Position numbers and translations under genes: made by a program
Shown here: in pieces, positions 53,688-62,334 of the stretch
How positions within the stretch are numbered: the first letter of the stretch is position 1
How the letters are laid out: each line of letters opens with the position of its first letter
Notes under the pieces: generated by a model
What the model was told of the DNA's origin: nothing
Database searches by the model: none
Seen by the model: the letters and a program-made list of their open reading frames with translations, nothing else
Assembly: GCF_009909145.1 (NCBI RefSeq)
Contig: NZ_JAAAPJ010000013.1
Span: 124,001 to 188,000, forward strand
DNA: 64,000 bases
Direction of reading: 5' to 3'
DNA from: Corallococcus silvisoli
GTDB lineage: Bacteria > Myxococcota > Myxococcia > Myxococcales > Myxococcaceae

Positions 53688-54206
53688 ATGGCGCAGGCCG
53701 CAAGGAAGAGGCTGGCGTGGGGGCTGTGCGCCGTGGTCTTGCACGGCTGTGCGGGGGCCCAAGCCACGGTGCCCCATGAACCCCGGAGCGAGACACCCAT
53801 GACGAAGCGTGCGAGTGGCCCTTTCGACGTCAAGCTGACCCCGATGGCGCCGGAGGCAGGAGCGGTGGAGGCGGCCCCGGGCCGGATGACGCTGGACAAG
53901 CGCTATCACGGAGGGCTGGAGGCCACGAGCCAGGGGCAGATGCTGGCGGTGCGGTCCCCGGTGGAGGGTTCCGCGGGATATGTCGCGATGGAGCGCGTCA
54001 GCGGGACCCTGGACGGACGGAGCGGCACCTTCGCGCTCCAGCACTCCGGGACGATGACGCGCGGGGCACCCCAGCTGGTCATCACCGTGGTACCGGACTC
54101 CGCCACCGGTGAGCTGGTGGGGCTCGCCGGGACGATGACCATCGACATCGCTCCGGGAGGCCAGCACTCCTACGCCTTCCAGTACACGCTCGCCGGGACG
54201 CCGTGA
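53688..54206 (+). CDS. DUF3224 domain lipoprotein
   Basis: 172 residues from ATG 53688. Lipobox LHGCAG. The mature domain begins GPFDVKLTP and contains DKRYHGGLEATSQGQMLAV, GYVAMERVSGTLDGRSGTFALQHSGTM and GELVGLAGTMTIDI, matching the DUF3224 beta-barrel family (usually cytoplasmic, here with an export signal). Ligand unknown. It is divergent from the dioxygenase gene (143 bp). Confidence 0.85.
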   Translation: MAQAARKRLAWGLCAVVLHGCAGAQATVPHEPRSETPMTKRASGPFDVKLTPMAPEAGAVEAAPGRMTLDKRYHGGLEATSQGQMLAVRSPVEGSAGYVAMERVSGTLDGRSGTFALQHSGTMTRGAPQLVITVVPDSATGELVGLAGTMTIDIAPGGQHSYAFQYTLAGTP

Positions 54207-54240
54207 GCCTGGCGCCCGGGAGCGCGTATCACCAGCGCGC

Positions 54241-55128
54241 TCAGGGCGCGCAGTAGCGGACCGCCTGGAGCGTGTGTGACTCCGGGCTCTGGGTGGACGT
54301 CATCACGAGCGCGCCCATCCAGTTCTCCGGCAGCTCCTCCAGCCGTACCCACTGCGAATAGCGGTGCAGCGACAGCGGCGCGGGCCCGGGTGTCCAATCC
54401 ATCGGGCTGCCACCATGCCCCAGCCCCCAGAACCGGCCCCACCAGTCGAACATGGAGCCGCCTCCTTCAGGAGCCCTGAACTCGGAGAGCCACCCCACCT
54501 GGAGCCTGCGGGATGTCGTCGCGACACCGAACCAGGGCACCTCGCCCGGAGTGGTCACAGCCAGGGTCTGTGTGGTCACTTCACCGAAGAGGTTCCCCAG
54601 GACCCTGATGGCTTGGGTGCCGCCCTGTTGGCTGCGGAGCACCATGACAGGGGACTCCAGAGGGCCTCCTGCTCCCGCACCCAACTCCACGAGCTCAGCG
54701 TCTGGATAGGCGTCCGACGAGAAGGTCCGCGGCTCGCCGACTGGATTCAGATCGGCATCGAAGCGCTGGAGCCGCAACACCCCCTGCTGCGGGCTGTCCA
54801 CTCGCTCGAGGACCAGCACCAGGAAGCCCCCATCACGCAGCCCCATCACGGCCTGGGTGATGAGAATGGTTCCGTTGTCGAGCGCCTGCATCAGGACCCG
54901 TGGTGCGACCATCACCTGCCCGTCCAGGTCCGTGAGCGTCCCCGACATCACTCGTCCGCCGTGCCCGACACCGGTCACATTCCGCCAGGTCGCCAGCACT
55001 CGCGTCCCGTCCGCCGACACAGCCGCCCTCGTGACCCTGTCCCATACGGGCTGATCGAAGAGGAGCATGCCCTCCGCGGGCTCGCCCTCCCGCGCCACGG
55101 GACGCCCCTGCTCATCGAGATCAGCCAT
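54241..55128 (-). CDS. Beta-strand-repeat protein of unknown function, possibly 5' truncated
   Basis: 295 residues from ATG 55128. It begins directly with MADLDEQGRPVAREGE, without a signal peptide, although the repeated strands (RVLATWRNVTG, LRLQRFDADLNPVGEP, LSLHRYSQWVRLEEL) resemble secreted beta-propeller-like proteins of myxobacteria. The upstream 139 bp is AT-richer and contains palindromes. A lost N-terminus or another start is possible. Function unknown. Confidence 0.7.
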   Translation of the reverse strand: MADLDEQGRPVAREGEPAEGMLLFDQPVWDRVTRAAVSADGTRVLATWRNVTGVGHGGRVMSGTLTDLDGQVMVAPRVLMQALDNGTILITQAVMGLRDGGFLVLVLERVDSPQQGVLRLQRFDADLNPVGEPRTFSSDAYPDAELVELGAGAGGPLESPVMVLRSQQGGTQAIRVLGNLFGEVTTQTLAVTTPGEVPWFGVATTSRRLQVGWLSEFRAPEGGGSMFDWWGRFWGLGHGGSPMDWTPGPAPLSLHRYSQWVRLEELPENWMGALVMTSTQSPESHTLQAVRYCAP

Positions 55129-55267
55129 TGCATCCTTGCTTCCATCATCCCAGCATTGACGGACCGGATATCCGTCTCGCTGCGGAACATGCTGAGTTCA
55201 ACTCATATTATCGCGCTCCCCCAAACGACTGACATCACCATCAAGGCGACAGGCAATTCAACCTGCC

Positions 55268-55753
55268 TCACCGGGGCACCCGAACCCACGACAGCGCCTG
55301 GAGCGCCGCGAACCAGGCCCCCGCGACCAGCGCGTGGCGCAGGTGGTTCGCCCGGGCCCACCGCATCGCGGTCTCCACCGCGCTCGCCGAGTCGGACGCC
55401 TGCATCAGCCGCACCATCGTAGGGATGAAGTACGAGAAGGTCAGCAGCCGATCCACGAGCGCGACCAGGGCCGCCGCCAGCCACCATGAGCGCAGCGGGC
55501 CCGTGGCGTGCGCGGCGAAGAAGAGGCTCGCCAGGGTGAGCAGCGTCAGAGGTCCCGTGCTCACGAAACCCCAGAAGCGCCGCCCCACGTCGTCCGCGCG
55601 CGCCGCCTCCGAGGACCAGCGCGCGCCAGGGATGTCCAGCCACCGGGGGAGCACGATGCGGTGCTCATAGAGACCCGCGCCGAACGCGATGCCCAGGTTG
55701 ACCACGAAGAGCCACAGGAGGACTTCCGCCACCGACAGCTTCAGGTTCATCAT
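55268..55753 (-). CDS. Four-helix membrane protein (DUF1772-like)
   Basis: 161 residues from ATG 55753 (MMNLKLSVAEVLLWLFVV). Four hydrophobic helices with VNLGIAFGAGLYEHRIVLPRW, FWGFVSTGPLTLLTLASLFF and a C-terminal RANHLRHALVAGAWFAALQAL, a pattern close to DUF1772/anthrone-oxygenase-like proteins. It is divergent from a MarR-AraC fusion regulator (78 bp) and probably its target. Confidence 0.8.
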   Translation of the reverse strand: MMNLKLSVAEVLLWLFVVNLGIAFGAGLYEHRIVLPRWLDIPGARWSSEAARADDVGRRFWGFVSTGPLTLLTLASLFFAAHATGPLRSWWLAAALVALVDRLLTFSYFIPTMVRLMQASDSASAVETAMRWARANHLRHALVAGAWFAALQALSWVRVPR

Positions 55754-55783
55754 GGCCACAGGATGCGTCCCGGGGGCGTGAGC

Positions 55784-55810
55784 GTCTTTCGTGCCCTTGT
55801 GCTGTCTTTC
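55784..55810. promoter_or_regulatory. Direct repeats in the divergent AraC promoter
   Basis: GTCTTTC occurs at 55784-55790 and 55804-55810, 20 bp apart, in the 78-bp space between the membrane-protein gene and the regulator. AraC-type proteins bind such direct half-sites about two helical turns apart. Confidence 0.4.
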
Positions 55811-55831
55811 AAGTTCCTGCGGTGTTCCTCC

Positions 55832-56620
55832 ATGAATTCCCGCCACGCCCTCCTTCAACAGATTGGCGCCGACGTCGTCCGCTTCCAGGAAGCCTCCGCC
55901 GAGTTCGATGCGGCCGTCGGCGAGGTGCTCGCGCTCGGGCACGCGGAGCTGGCGTGCCTGGCGCAGCTTCACTTCGGAGGCCCCGTGCCGCTGAGCGCGG
56001 TCGCTCGGGGCGCCGACGTGGCGCGGCTGGAGCTCGCGGGGTACGTCCAGCGGGAAGGCACCGGAAGCCGCGGGCGGCTCGCGCTCACCGGACATGCCCG
56101 TGAATGGATTGAAACCCTCTGGGGCCCCCTCCAAGCGGATGGACTCCAGCTGATGGCACCCCTCCCAGAGGCGGACCTGAAGGTCATCGCCAGCTTCCTG
56201 ACCGCGGCGCGAGCGGTCCAGGACCTTCACGCCGCACGCCTCGCGAAGCTGCTCCAGGCGCCTGGGGGCTCGCGAGCGGCGCGCAGGCGAGGCGGGCTCT
56301 CCGCCGCGGCGCTCCACCGCGTGAAGCTCTTCGTTGAAGCGCACCTCGCACGGCGGATCCGCGTGGGGGAGCTGGCTCAGCGCTCGGGCCTGAGCGTCTT
56401 CTACTTCACCCGGGCCTTCCGGCAGTCCACGGGGATGACGCCACACGCCTACGTGCAGCAGCGGCGGGTGGAGCGGGCGCGCGAGCTGTTGGGCCAGTCG
56501 ACCCGGTCCCTGGGAGACATCGCGCTCGAGGTCGGCTTCAGCTCGCAGAGCCACTTCACCACCGTCTTCCGCCGACTCACCGGGCTGACGCCCGCCCTCC
56601 TCCGGCGCGCGGGGCGTTGA
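55832..56620 (+). CDS. MarR-like/AraC fusion transcriptional regulator
   Basis: 262 residues from ATG 55832. Residues ~1-145 look like a MarR-type winged helix (LAQLHFGGPVPLSAVARGADVARLELAGYVQREG, then SRGRLALTGHAREWIETL). Residues ~160-262 are a complete AraC double-HTH domain: RIRVGELAQRSGLSVFYFTRAFRQSTGMTPHAY and IALEVGFSSQSHFTTVFRRLTGLTPA. So two DNA-binding folds are joined in one chain, an uncommon architecture. Divergent to the DUF1772-like gene. Confidence 0.85.
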   Translation: MNSRHALLQQIGADVVRFQEASAEFDAAVGEVLALGHAELACLAQLHFGGPVPLSAVARGADVARLELAGYVQREGTGSRGRLALTGHAREWIETLWGPLQADGLQLMAPLPEADLKVIASFLTAARAVQDLHAARLAKLLQAPGGSRAARRRGGLSAAALHRVKLFVEAHLARRIRVGELAQRSGLSVFYFTRAFRQSTGMTPHAYVQQRRVERARELLGQSTRSLGDIALEVGFSSQSHFTTVFRRLTGLTPALLRRAGR

Positions 56621-56725
56621 GGGCCGGGCGCGCGAAGATCCGGCCCGGCGGGCGTAGAAGCGGGTGACCGGCGTTTTCACCGGGATTTCCGGCGGCTGAG
56701 TCCCCTCCTCCCAGGTTCCTCCACC

Positions 56726-57781
56726 ATGCCCCGACCCAAGAGCCCTCTCGTCTGGATCCTCCTCGCCGTCGGAGGCGCCTGCGCCCTGTGCTGTACCGGC
56801 ACGTTGGGGCTCATGGTGCTCGGCCTCCTGGGCGGCGATGCCACTCCGGGGGCCGTGGCCACCAGCCCCATGAACCGGGCACGTGCCGGCACCCGAGGCG
56901 AGCCCGGCGGCTTCGCGTTCGACGCGCCACCGGGATGGAAGAAGCTGGAGGACGGGCGGTTCATCCTCGAATGGGTCGACCGCGGCGACACGCTCGGGGT
57001 GGAGGCGCTCCGGCTTCCGAGCGTGCCCGGACTCGACGACGGCGAAGGCAAGCTCGCACGGCTGTGGCGGGAGCGCATTGGCGCGGACTGGAACGACGTG
57101 AAGCCCAACCCGCTGGCGATGCGGCGCTTCGTGACCAACGGGGCGTGCGCCTACTTCACCGCGGCGGAGGTGCGCTCCAAGACAAACAACCGCTCCTTCC
57201 GCGTGAGCCTCTATCTGGTGGAGGCGGACGACCGCCTGGAGCCGCTGGTCTTCATCCAGAGCTTCATGACGCCCGGTGGGATCGCCGAGTCCCTGTCGGC
57301 CTCCTTCTCCTGGAACGCGTCCTACCCCAGGGTGGAGGAGGCGCTGAAGGGCGTGCGCGGGAGCCCTGTCGGCCTGCCGCTCGTGGATGACGAGGAGGTG
57401 GTGGGAGACTTCCTCTACGGCAGCAGCACCTCCACCCAGTGGGTCAATGCCTATACCGGTAGCGCCACCATGACGGCGGTCTCCTACAGCGCCGAATACA
57501 GCTTCGGCGCGAACCACGCGTTCCAATACAAATACGCGGGCGCGTCGGGCCAGGTGGGCGCGATGAGGTTCGGCTCCGAGGACGACCAGGGCACCTGGAG
57601 CGTGAAGCATGACGTGCTGACCGTCGCGGGAGCGAAGCGGACACGCCGGTTCCTGCTCGTCGGAGCCGCGCGAACGCCAGAGGGCAAGCGCACCCTCTAT
57701 CTCATGCCTGAGCACCCGGGCTGGTCCCTCTCCCCCGGCGGCATCGCCCAGCATGCCGAGCTGTACGTGGCCAAGGATTAG
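56726..57781 (+). CDS. Membrane-anchored protein of unknown function
   Basis: 351 residues from ATG 56726. One N-terminal hydrophobic segment (VWILLAVGGACALCCTGTLGLMVLGLLGG) anchors a ~300-residue soluble domain, beta-rich, with FDAPPGWKKLEDGRFILEW near residue 70 and repeats of aromatic strands (SAEYSFGANHAFQYKYAGASG). No catalytic motif recognised. It follows the regulator gene by 105 bp. Confidence 0.75.
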   Translation: MPRPKSPLVWILLAVGGACALCCTGTLGLMVLGLLGGDATPGAVATSPMNRARAGTRGEPGGFAFDAPPGWKKLEDGRFILEWVDRGDTLGVEALRLPSVPGLDDGEGKLARLWRERIGADWNDVKPNPLAMRRFVTNGACAYFTAAEVRSKTNNRSFRVSLYLVEADDRLEPLVFIQSFMTPGGIAESLSASFSWNASYPRVEEALKGVRGSPVGLPLVDDEEVVGDFLYGSSTSTQWVNAYTGSATMTAVSYSAEYSFGANHAFQYKYAGASGQVGAMRFGSEDDQGTWSVKHDVLTVAGAKRTRRFLLVGAARTPEGKRTLYLMPEHPGWSLSPGGIAQHAELYVAKD

Positions 57782-58055
57782 ACACGAAGGGCCCGCCTTC
57801 GGTGGGTGCGGGCCGTGATGCACCGAACGGAATACGCATCGACCCGGCTTCCTGGGCAATGACGAGCGTGATTCCAGGCGGAGTCCCCTCCAAGAGCGGG
57901 CGACACCTCACGCCCGGTGCGCTCCGCATTCTGGATGCCTTCCGCACGACCAGCCCCATGAGTTGCGTCCGTAACACCTGTCGGAGGACGCCGGGGTGTC
58001 GCGTGGGCGTTGGATTCAGCGCGAGCCCCTGGCCCACCACTCGCCAGGAGGACAA

Positions 58056-59441
58056 ATGAAGTCGGTCGTAGCGCATGAAGGGTTTGAGCCTTGTCGTCGT
58101 CGATCCCTGCTCCAGGCCTTGCTGATTCCTTCGGCGGCCCTGGCGGTTCTCCTGACGGCGGAGACAGGGTGGGCGGCCTGCAACGATGGGGTCAAGGCGT
58201 CCTGCACTGTCATCGGTGATGATTGCCCGGGAGAGAAGGTCTGCGACGGTGGGATCTGGAGCGAGTGCACGCCCACGCTCTGCCACCCACCGCCGGCCCT
58301 GACACCCGTGCTGCGCTCGGAGGGACTGGGAACGGGGAACGAGCTCTACTCATCCGCCACGGGCCCCACGAGCACACGCTCCTTCGTCCATGCACGAACC
58401 TTCACGGTCATCGCGACAGCGAACGCGGGCCCGGCCGTGAACATGCTGCGGCTGTCAGGAAACGTTGACGTCGTGTGCGAACTGGGAGGAACGGAGTCCA
58501 CCTTCCGCACGCCCTTCTTCCAGGACGTGGTCGCGAGCGGGACCACCGCCGGACTGACGCTCTCCCGGACCTTCAATACGTCCGCCGCGGTGTGTCCCAC
58601 CACCGCGGCATACCGCCGCACCGCGGTCCGCTATGAGATGGCCGCCACGATGTACGCAGCGGATGGACGGGTTGTGTCCACGTGGCCCGCCAAGGCGGAA
58701 TACCTGCGGCTCCTCAAGTTCATGAGCTGGAACATCCATCACGGCGTGGGCACGGACTCCGTGCTGAACCTGCAGCGAATCTCCAACACCCTGCTGGCAT
58801 CCGGCGCCCACTTCGCGGGCTTCCAGGACGTGGATCGCCACTGGTCAGGGCGCAGTGACTGCCAGGACCAGCCCGAACTGCTGAGGCAGCAGACGGGGAT
58901 GAGTGTGCTCTACAGCCCCAGCCTCGACGAGGGCGCCAATCTCTTCCAGTGTGGCCTGGGAAGCCACCGGCAGTATGGCAATGCGTTGCTCAGCCGGTTC
59001 CCCATCACCTCGAACTCCATCGGGTTCCTGTACCATCCGGATGGGTTCGAGCGGCGCAGCGTCCAGGCGGCGGTGGTCACCATCGGCGGGACGCCGCTGA
59101 CCCTCTTCTCGTCCCACCTCCAGCACGGCTCGACTGAGAACGACAAGCTCGTCCGCTACTTCCAGGCGCTGGAGCTGGAGGACTTCATCGGCAACTTTGG
59201 CGGCCAGCCCAAGTTCCTGATGGCGGACCTCAATGCCGAAGAGAGCACCTGGGAACTTCAGCCGATTCGCGATGCCCTCCAGGACTCCTGGTTCGCGGCG
59301 GGCAATGCCTCGCGGAGTCGAATCGACTATGTCTTTTCGTCGCCCCTCCCCGTGAGCCGGGCCTTCTTCGTGGACACCCTCGCGTCCGACCACCACGCCT
59401 ACGTGAGCTGGATCAGCCTGGAGCCCACGAGCGTGCCCTGA
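58056..59441 (+). CDS. Secreted EEP-family (endonuclease/exonuclease/phosphatase) protein
   Basis: 461 residues from ATG 58056 with CAGGAGG upstream. A twin-arginine-like start (CRRRSLLQALL) and signal region end near TGWAAC; a Cys-rich segment (~42-75) follows, then a beta domain, then the EEP fold from ~residue 222 (MSWNIHHG). The metal-binding Glu motif usually QEVD reads QDVD (~257). SSHLQHG, MADLNAEE, RIDYVFSS and the final SDHHAYV (~445) are kept. Activity on nucleic acid, lipid or phosphosugars is possible; the Glu-to-Asp change may weaken catalysis. Confidence 0.87.
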   Translation: MKSVVAHEGFEPCRRRSLLQALLIPSAALAVLLTAETGWAACNDGVKASCTVIGDDCPGEKVCDGGIWSECTPTLCHPPPALTPVLRSEGLGTGNELYSSATGPTSTRSFVHARTFTVIATANAGPAVNMLRLSGNVDVVCELGGTESTFRTPFFQDVVASGTTAGLTLSRTFNTSAAVCPTTAAYRRTAVRYEMAATMYAADGRVVSTWPAKAEYLRLLKFMSWNIHHGVGTDSVLNLQRISNTLLASGAHFAGFQDVDRHWSGRSDCQDQPELLRQQTGMSVLYSPSLDEGANLFQCGLGSHRQYGNALLSRFPITSNSIGFLYHPDGFERRSVQAAVVTIGGTPLTLFSSHLQHGSTENDKLVRYFQALELEDFIGNFGGQPKFLMADLNAEESTWELQPIRDALQDSWFAAGNASRSRIDYVFSSPLPVSRAFFVDTLASDHHAYVSWISLEPTSVP

Positions 59442-59620
59442 CCCGGAGCCCGCGGGGGGGAGGTGACGAAGATGCTCCGGGGGACCGGGGTGGGCTAGCA
59501 TCCGCCGGCCATGAAGGGCCTCCCTCCCGCGTCCCCCCGCCTCGCCCTCCCGGGGCGTGCGCCGTCCATCCCTCCTGGGAGCGCGCACGCCGCGACAGGA
59601 TGGGAAGAGGGAGGGAACAG

Positions 59621-60448
59621 GTGAGGCTCTCCGGCTTCGTGATTCACGGCAACAACCGGGACACCCTTCCACGGTGCCTGGAGGGGCTGCTGTCCGTCTG
59701 CGACGAGGTCGTCGCGCTGGACTCGATGTCCACGGACGGCTCCACCGAAATCGCGACGCGGATGGGAGCCCGCTCGGTGTCGTTCCCCTGGGCGGGCTAC
59801 GGCGCCGCGAGGGCCGCCGCGATCTCCGCGCTGGGCCCGTCCGACTACGTCTTCTTTCTCGACTCGGACGAACACCTGGAGCCCGAGTCCATCCAGGCCA
59901 TCCGGGACTGGAAGGCAACGGAGCCTCGGGACCCCGTCTACCGCCTGCCCCGGCATGACTGGGCGGAGGTGGAGGGCCGCCGCTTCCTCTACCGGACCGA
60001 GTGGCGCGCGCGCCTCATCCGCCGGGATGTCGCGGTCTGGCGCCCCGAGATGATCGTCCACGAGGCCCTGCCTCGCATGCGCGCGCTGCGCATCCAGGCC
60101 CCCATCGAGCACCAGTTCGCGACCTCCGTCTCCTGGCGCTCCGCCAAGGAGGAGCGCTACGCGATGCTGTGGGCCGTCATGGCCTTCGCCGAGGGCCGGC
60201 GACTCAAGCCCGCGCTGATTCAACGCCCCGTGCACGTGCTGCGCGATGGGCTCCTGCACGGCGCGCTCTGGCGCGGAGGGTTCGCGGCCTTGAAGCTCGC
60301 ATGGGTGGTGGCGGGCTATCACGCGGCCAAGTACCGCTACCTGCGTGAGCTGCGGCAGGGCCGCCACCCCGAGCTGATCCAGGCCTTCCGGGAGCAGCGC
60401 TATGGGGAGCTGTTCCAGAAGATCCGGACCGGCGAACTCACCGGGTGA
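59621..60448 (+). CDS. Glycosyltransferase family 2 (WaaE/KdtX-like)
   Basis: 275 residues from GTG 59621, which has GGGAGG seven bases upstream; ATG 59600 adds seven residues with no good Shine-Dalgarno. GT-A features: LSGFVIHGNNRDTLPRCLEGLL, CDEVVALDSMSTDGST, and DYVFFLDSDEHLEP as the metal-binding DxD. The short C-terminal half (TEWRARLIRRDVAVW...IVHEAL) is like WaaE/KdtX glycosyltransferases that modify LPS core with beta-glucose. Likely acts on LPS at the inner-membrane face. Confidence 0.92.
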   Translation: MRLSGFVIHGNNRDTLPRCLEGLLSVCDEVVALDSMSTDGSTEIATRMGARSVSFPWAGYGAARAAAISALGPSDYVFFLDSDEHLEPESIQAIRDWKATEPRDPVYRLPRHDWAEVEGRRFLYRTEWRARLIRRDVAVWRPEMIVHEALPRMRALRIQAPIEHQFATSVSWRSAKEERYAMLWAVMAFAEGRRLKPALIQRPVHVLRDGLLHGALWRGGFAALKLAWVVAGYHAAKYRYLRELRQGRHPELIQAFREQRYGELFQKIRTGELTG

Positions 60449-60484
60449 CGGAGCGGGCCCCCTGGCGCGCGGCGCCGCGGCGGT

Positions 60485-61012
60485 CTACCGCTTCGCTGCG
60501 GAGCCGGCCTTCGCCTGCTCCGCCTGCTTCTTGAGCGCGAGCAGCGTTCCACGAGCCCGCTGGGTGGAGCGGCGGCGCAGGGCGGGGTCGTACTCGATGG
60601 CCCGGCCCAGGTCCTTCAGCCCCTCCGGCACCTTGCCGCGGCGCAGGAGGATCTCCCCACGGCCCACCAGCGCGTCCACGTTGGTGCTGTTGAAGCGCAG
60701 GGCCTGGTCATACGCCTCGAACGCGTCATCCACCCGGTCGACCGTCATGTACGCGGCGCCCAGCTGCGCGCGAAACACGGTGTCGTGCGGCGCGGCGGCC
60801 ACCAGGCCCTCGAAGATCTGCAGCGCGACCTTCACGCGGCCCGCCAGCAACATCTGGTGGCCGGTGGCGGCGTACTTGTAGAGCCGGTCGTTCGACAGCC
60901 CGAGGAACTGCCCGAGCGTGACCTCGCCCCGGATGAGCCCTTCCTCCAGGGACGGAGCATCCTTCGGCGCATCTTTTGGTGCGGCCTTGGGAGACACGGG
61001 CTTGCGGCTCAC
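60485..61012 (-). CDS. TPR chaperone of SycD/LcrH (type III translocator chaperone) type
   Basis: 175 residues from GTG 61012, preceded by GAGG at 5-bp spacing; ATG 61093 and GTG 61018 are alternatives but lack a good ribosome site. A Lys/Pro/Asp-rich leader of ~25 residues precedes a three-TPR domain: GEVTLGQFLGLSNDRLYKYAATGHQMLLAGRV, IFEGLVAAAPHDTVFRAQLGAAYMTVDRVDDAFEAY, ALVGRGEILLRRGKVPEGLKDLGRAIE. This order and spacing match SycD/LcrH/PcrH chaperones, which hold type III translocators unfolded before export. It lies directly downstream of the DUF1521 gene, a probable client. Confidence 0.8.
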   Translation of the reverse strand: MSRKPVSPKAAPKDAPKDAPSLEEGLIRGEVTLGQFLGLSNDRLYKYAATGHQMLLAGRVKVALQIFEGLVAAAPHDTVFRAQLGAAYMTVDRVDDAFEAYDQALRFNSTNVDALVGRGEILLRRGKVPEGLKDLGRAIEYDPALRRRSTQRARGTLLALKKQAEQAKAGSAAKR

Positions 61013-61025
61013 GGACACCTCATCC

Positions 61026-61045
61026 GGGGGCCCCGGAGGGCCCCC
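61026..61045 (-). promoter_or_regulatory. Hairpin between DUF1521 and chaperone genes
   Basis: GGGGGCCC (61026-61033) and GGGCCCCC (61038-61045) form an 8-bp perfect stem with a 4-nt loop, 14 bp upstream of the chaperone start. It could attenuate transcription or influence translation, setting the ratio of chaperone to client. Confidence 0.4.
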
Positions 61046-61061
61046 TTCCAGGGGGTTGCGG

Positions 61062-62174
61062 TCAGACGAACAGGTTGCGCTTGACCATATCATTCAGGCG
61101 GCCGACGTCGTCGAGCGCGCTGAACATGGTCTTCACGCTGTCGAAGGCCTTGGTGATGGCCTTCGCGTGCTCGTCCTTGTCGTACTTGCCCAGGTCGTCC
61201 TTGCCCGTGAACGGGTTGAAACCCAGCGACTGCGTGTTGCCCAGCGCGTTGAACGTGCGGGTCACGGACTCCGTGGCCTTGGTCAGCGCGTTGTCGCGGG
61301 TGGTGTCGAAGGTCGCCTTGTTGAACGTGGCCGAGCTGGTCTTCCCGTCCGAGCTGGAGATGGCCTTCTCGCTCAGCGTCATGAAGTCGCCGGTCTTGAA
61401 CTTGTCGACGGTGCCGTCGTTGCCGGTCACCTCGCGGCCCCCGTAGGACCAGGAGGCCGTGGAGTCACCCATGTTCAGGCGGTCTTCGAAGTGCTTGGTG
61501 GTGAAGTCCGCGGAGACCTCCCAGCCATCCTTCTGGATGGTGCCGACCTTGCCCTTGCCCTTGTCGATGTCGGTGACCTGGATGTGGTCGTCGCCGCAGG
61601 TGATGTCCAGCTTGCCCGTCACCGTCATCCCGTTGCCGTACGGCACGGTGCCCACGTGGATCTGCGTGCCGTCACCCAGCACGAAGGTCGTGTCGCGCTT
61701 GAAGTCGAACTTGCCGCCGTCGCTCTCGTCGACGTGCGGGTCGCCCCAGATGCGGGTGCTCTTGCCGTCCGGGCCGGAGATCTTCCACTCCTGGGTGCCC
61801 AGCTGTTCAATCTTGTAGCCGCCCGGCGTGGTGATGACGCCGTTGTTGTCGACCTTGAGCTTGTCGGCGGGGCGCATCTGCGCTTCCCACTTCGGCGCCT
61901 CGGAGGGGAAGGCCCCGTTCGTGGTGGCCCCCTGCTGGGTGTCCGCGGGCGCCTGCTGGCTGGTCACGAACGCGCTGCCGTCCGGGGTCTTCGTCGTCGA
62001 CGCAGGCTGCGCCGAGGCCTGCTTCAGCTGCGCCTCGATGAGCTTCAACGCCTCGTTGGCCGTCGACTCGATGAGCTTGAGGTTCTTCGCAAGCTCCGCC
62101 TCGCTCAAGCCGGGAGCATTGGTGGCGCTCTGCAGGACGCGGGTGCTGCTGCCGGTGGAGGTGATACCAGCCAT
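61062..62174 (-). CDS. DUF1521 (metal-ion-induced autocleavage, MIIA) protein, NopE1-like
   Basis: 370 residues from ATG 62174, with GAGGGG upstream. No signal peptide. Residues ~40-105 are Ala/Thr/Pro/Gln-rich linker; the DUF1521 domain follows (~115-285). It contains RIWGDPHVDESDGGKFDF with D145-P146-H147 and D149, the GDPHVD motif at which NopE1 of Bradyrhizobium self-cleaves between D and P in calcium. Further acidic runs (CGDDHIQVTDID, ESDGG) fit metal binding. The C-terminus is helical. Known relatives are type III effectors; here the gene precedes a SycD-like chaperone. Confidence 0.88.
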   Translation of the reverse strand: MAGITSTGSSTRVLQSATNAPGLSEAELAKNLKLIESTANEALKLIEAQLKQASAQPASTTKTPDGSAFVTSQQAPADTQQGATTNGAFPSEAPKWEAQMRPADKLKVDNNGVITTPGGYKIEQLGTQEWKISGPDGKSTRIWGDPHVDESDGGKFDFKRDTTFVLGDGTQIHVGTVPYGNGMTVTGKLDITCGDDHIQVTDIDKGKGKVGTIQKDGWEVSADFTTKHFEDRLNMGDSTASWSYGGREVTGNDGTVDKFKTGDFMTLSEKAISSSDGKTSSATFNKATFDTTRDNALTKATESVTRTFNALGNTQSLGFNPFTGKDDLGKYDKDEHAKAITKAFDSVKTMFSALDDVGRLNDMVKRNLFV

Positions 62175-62262
62175 GATCTTCCCCTCGGTGTTGGGCGCCT
62201 GCGAGGCGCCGGATATCTAACTGAGGGTTATCCCTCCGGGGCGATCAGAAGTTGTGCCTACA

Positions 62263-62277
62263 TGGTGAATTCCACCA
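62263..62277. promoter_or_regulatory. Inverted repeat upstream of the DUF1521 gene
   Basis: TGGTG (62263-62267) and CACCA (62273-62277) flank AATTC; the repeat lies 89-103 bp before the DUF1521 start in the 160-bp gap after the repeat-protein gene. Possible operator. Confidence 0.3.
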
Positions 62278-62334
62278 GGGCGGAAAACCGGGCGCGCCGC
62301 CTCCCGGGGTGAGGCCGGCGCCACCCAGGCCGGA

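Noticed and set aside
57782..58055. Small open frames between the membrane protein and the EEP gene
   Set aside because: No ribosome site, no motif and biased composition; the 274-bp gap is more likely promoter and leader.
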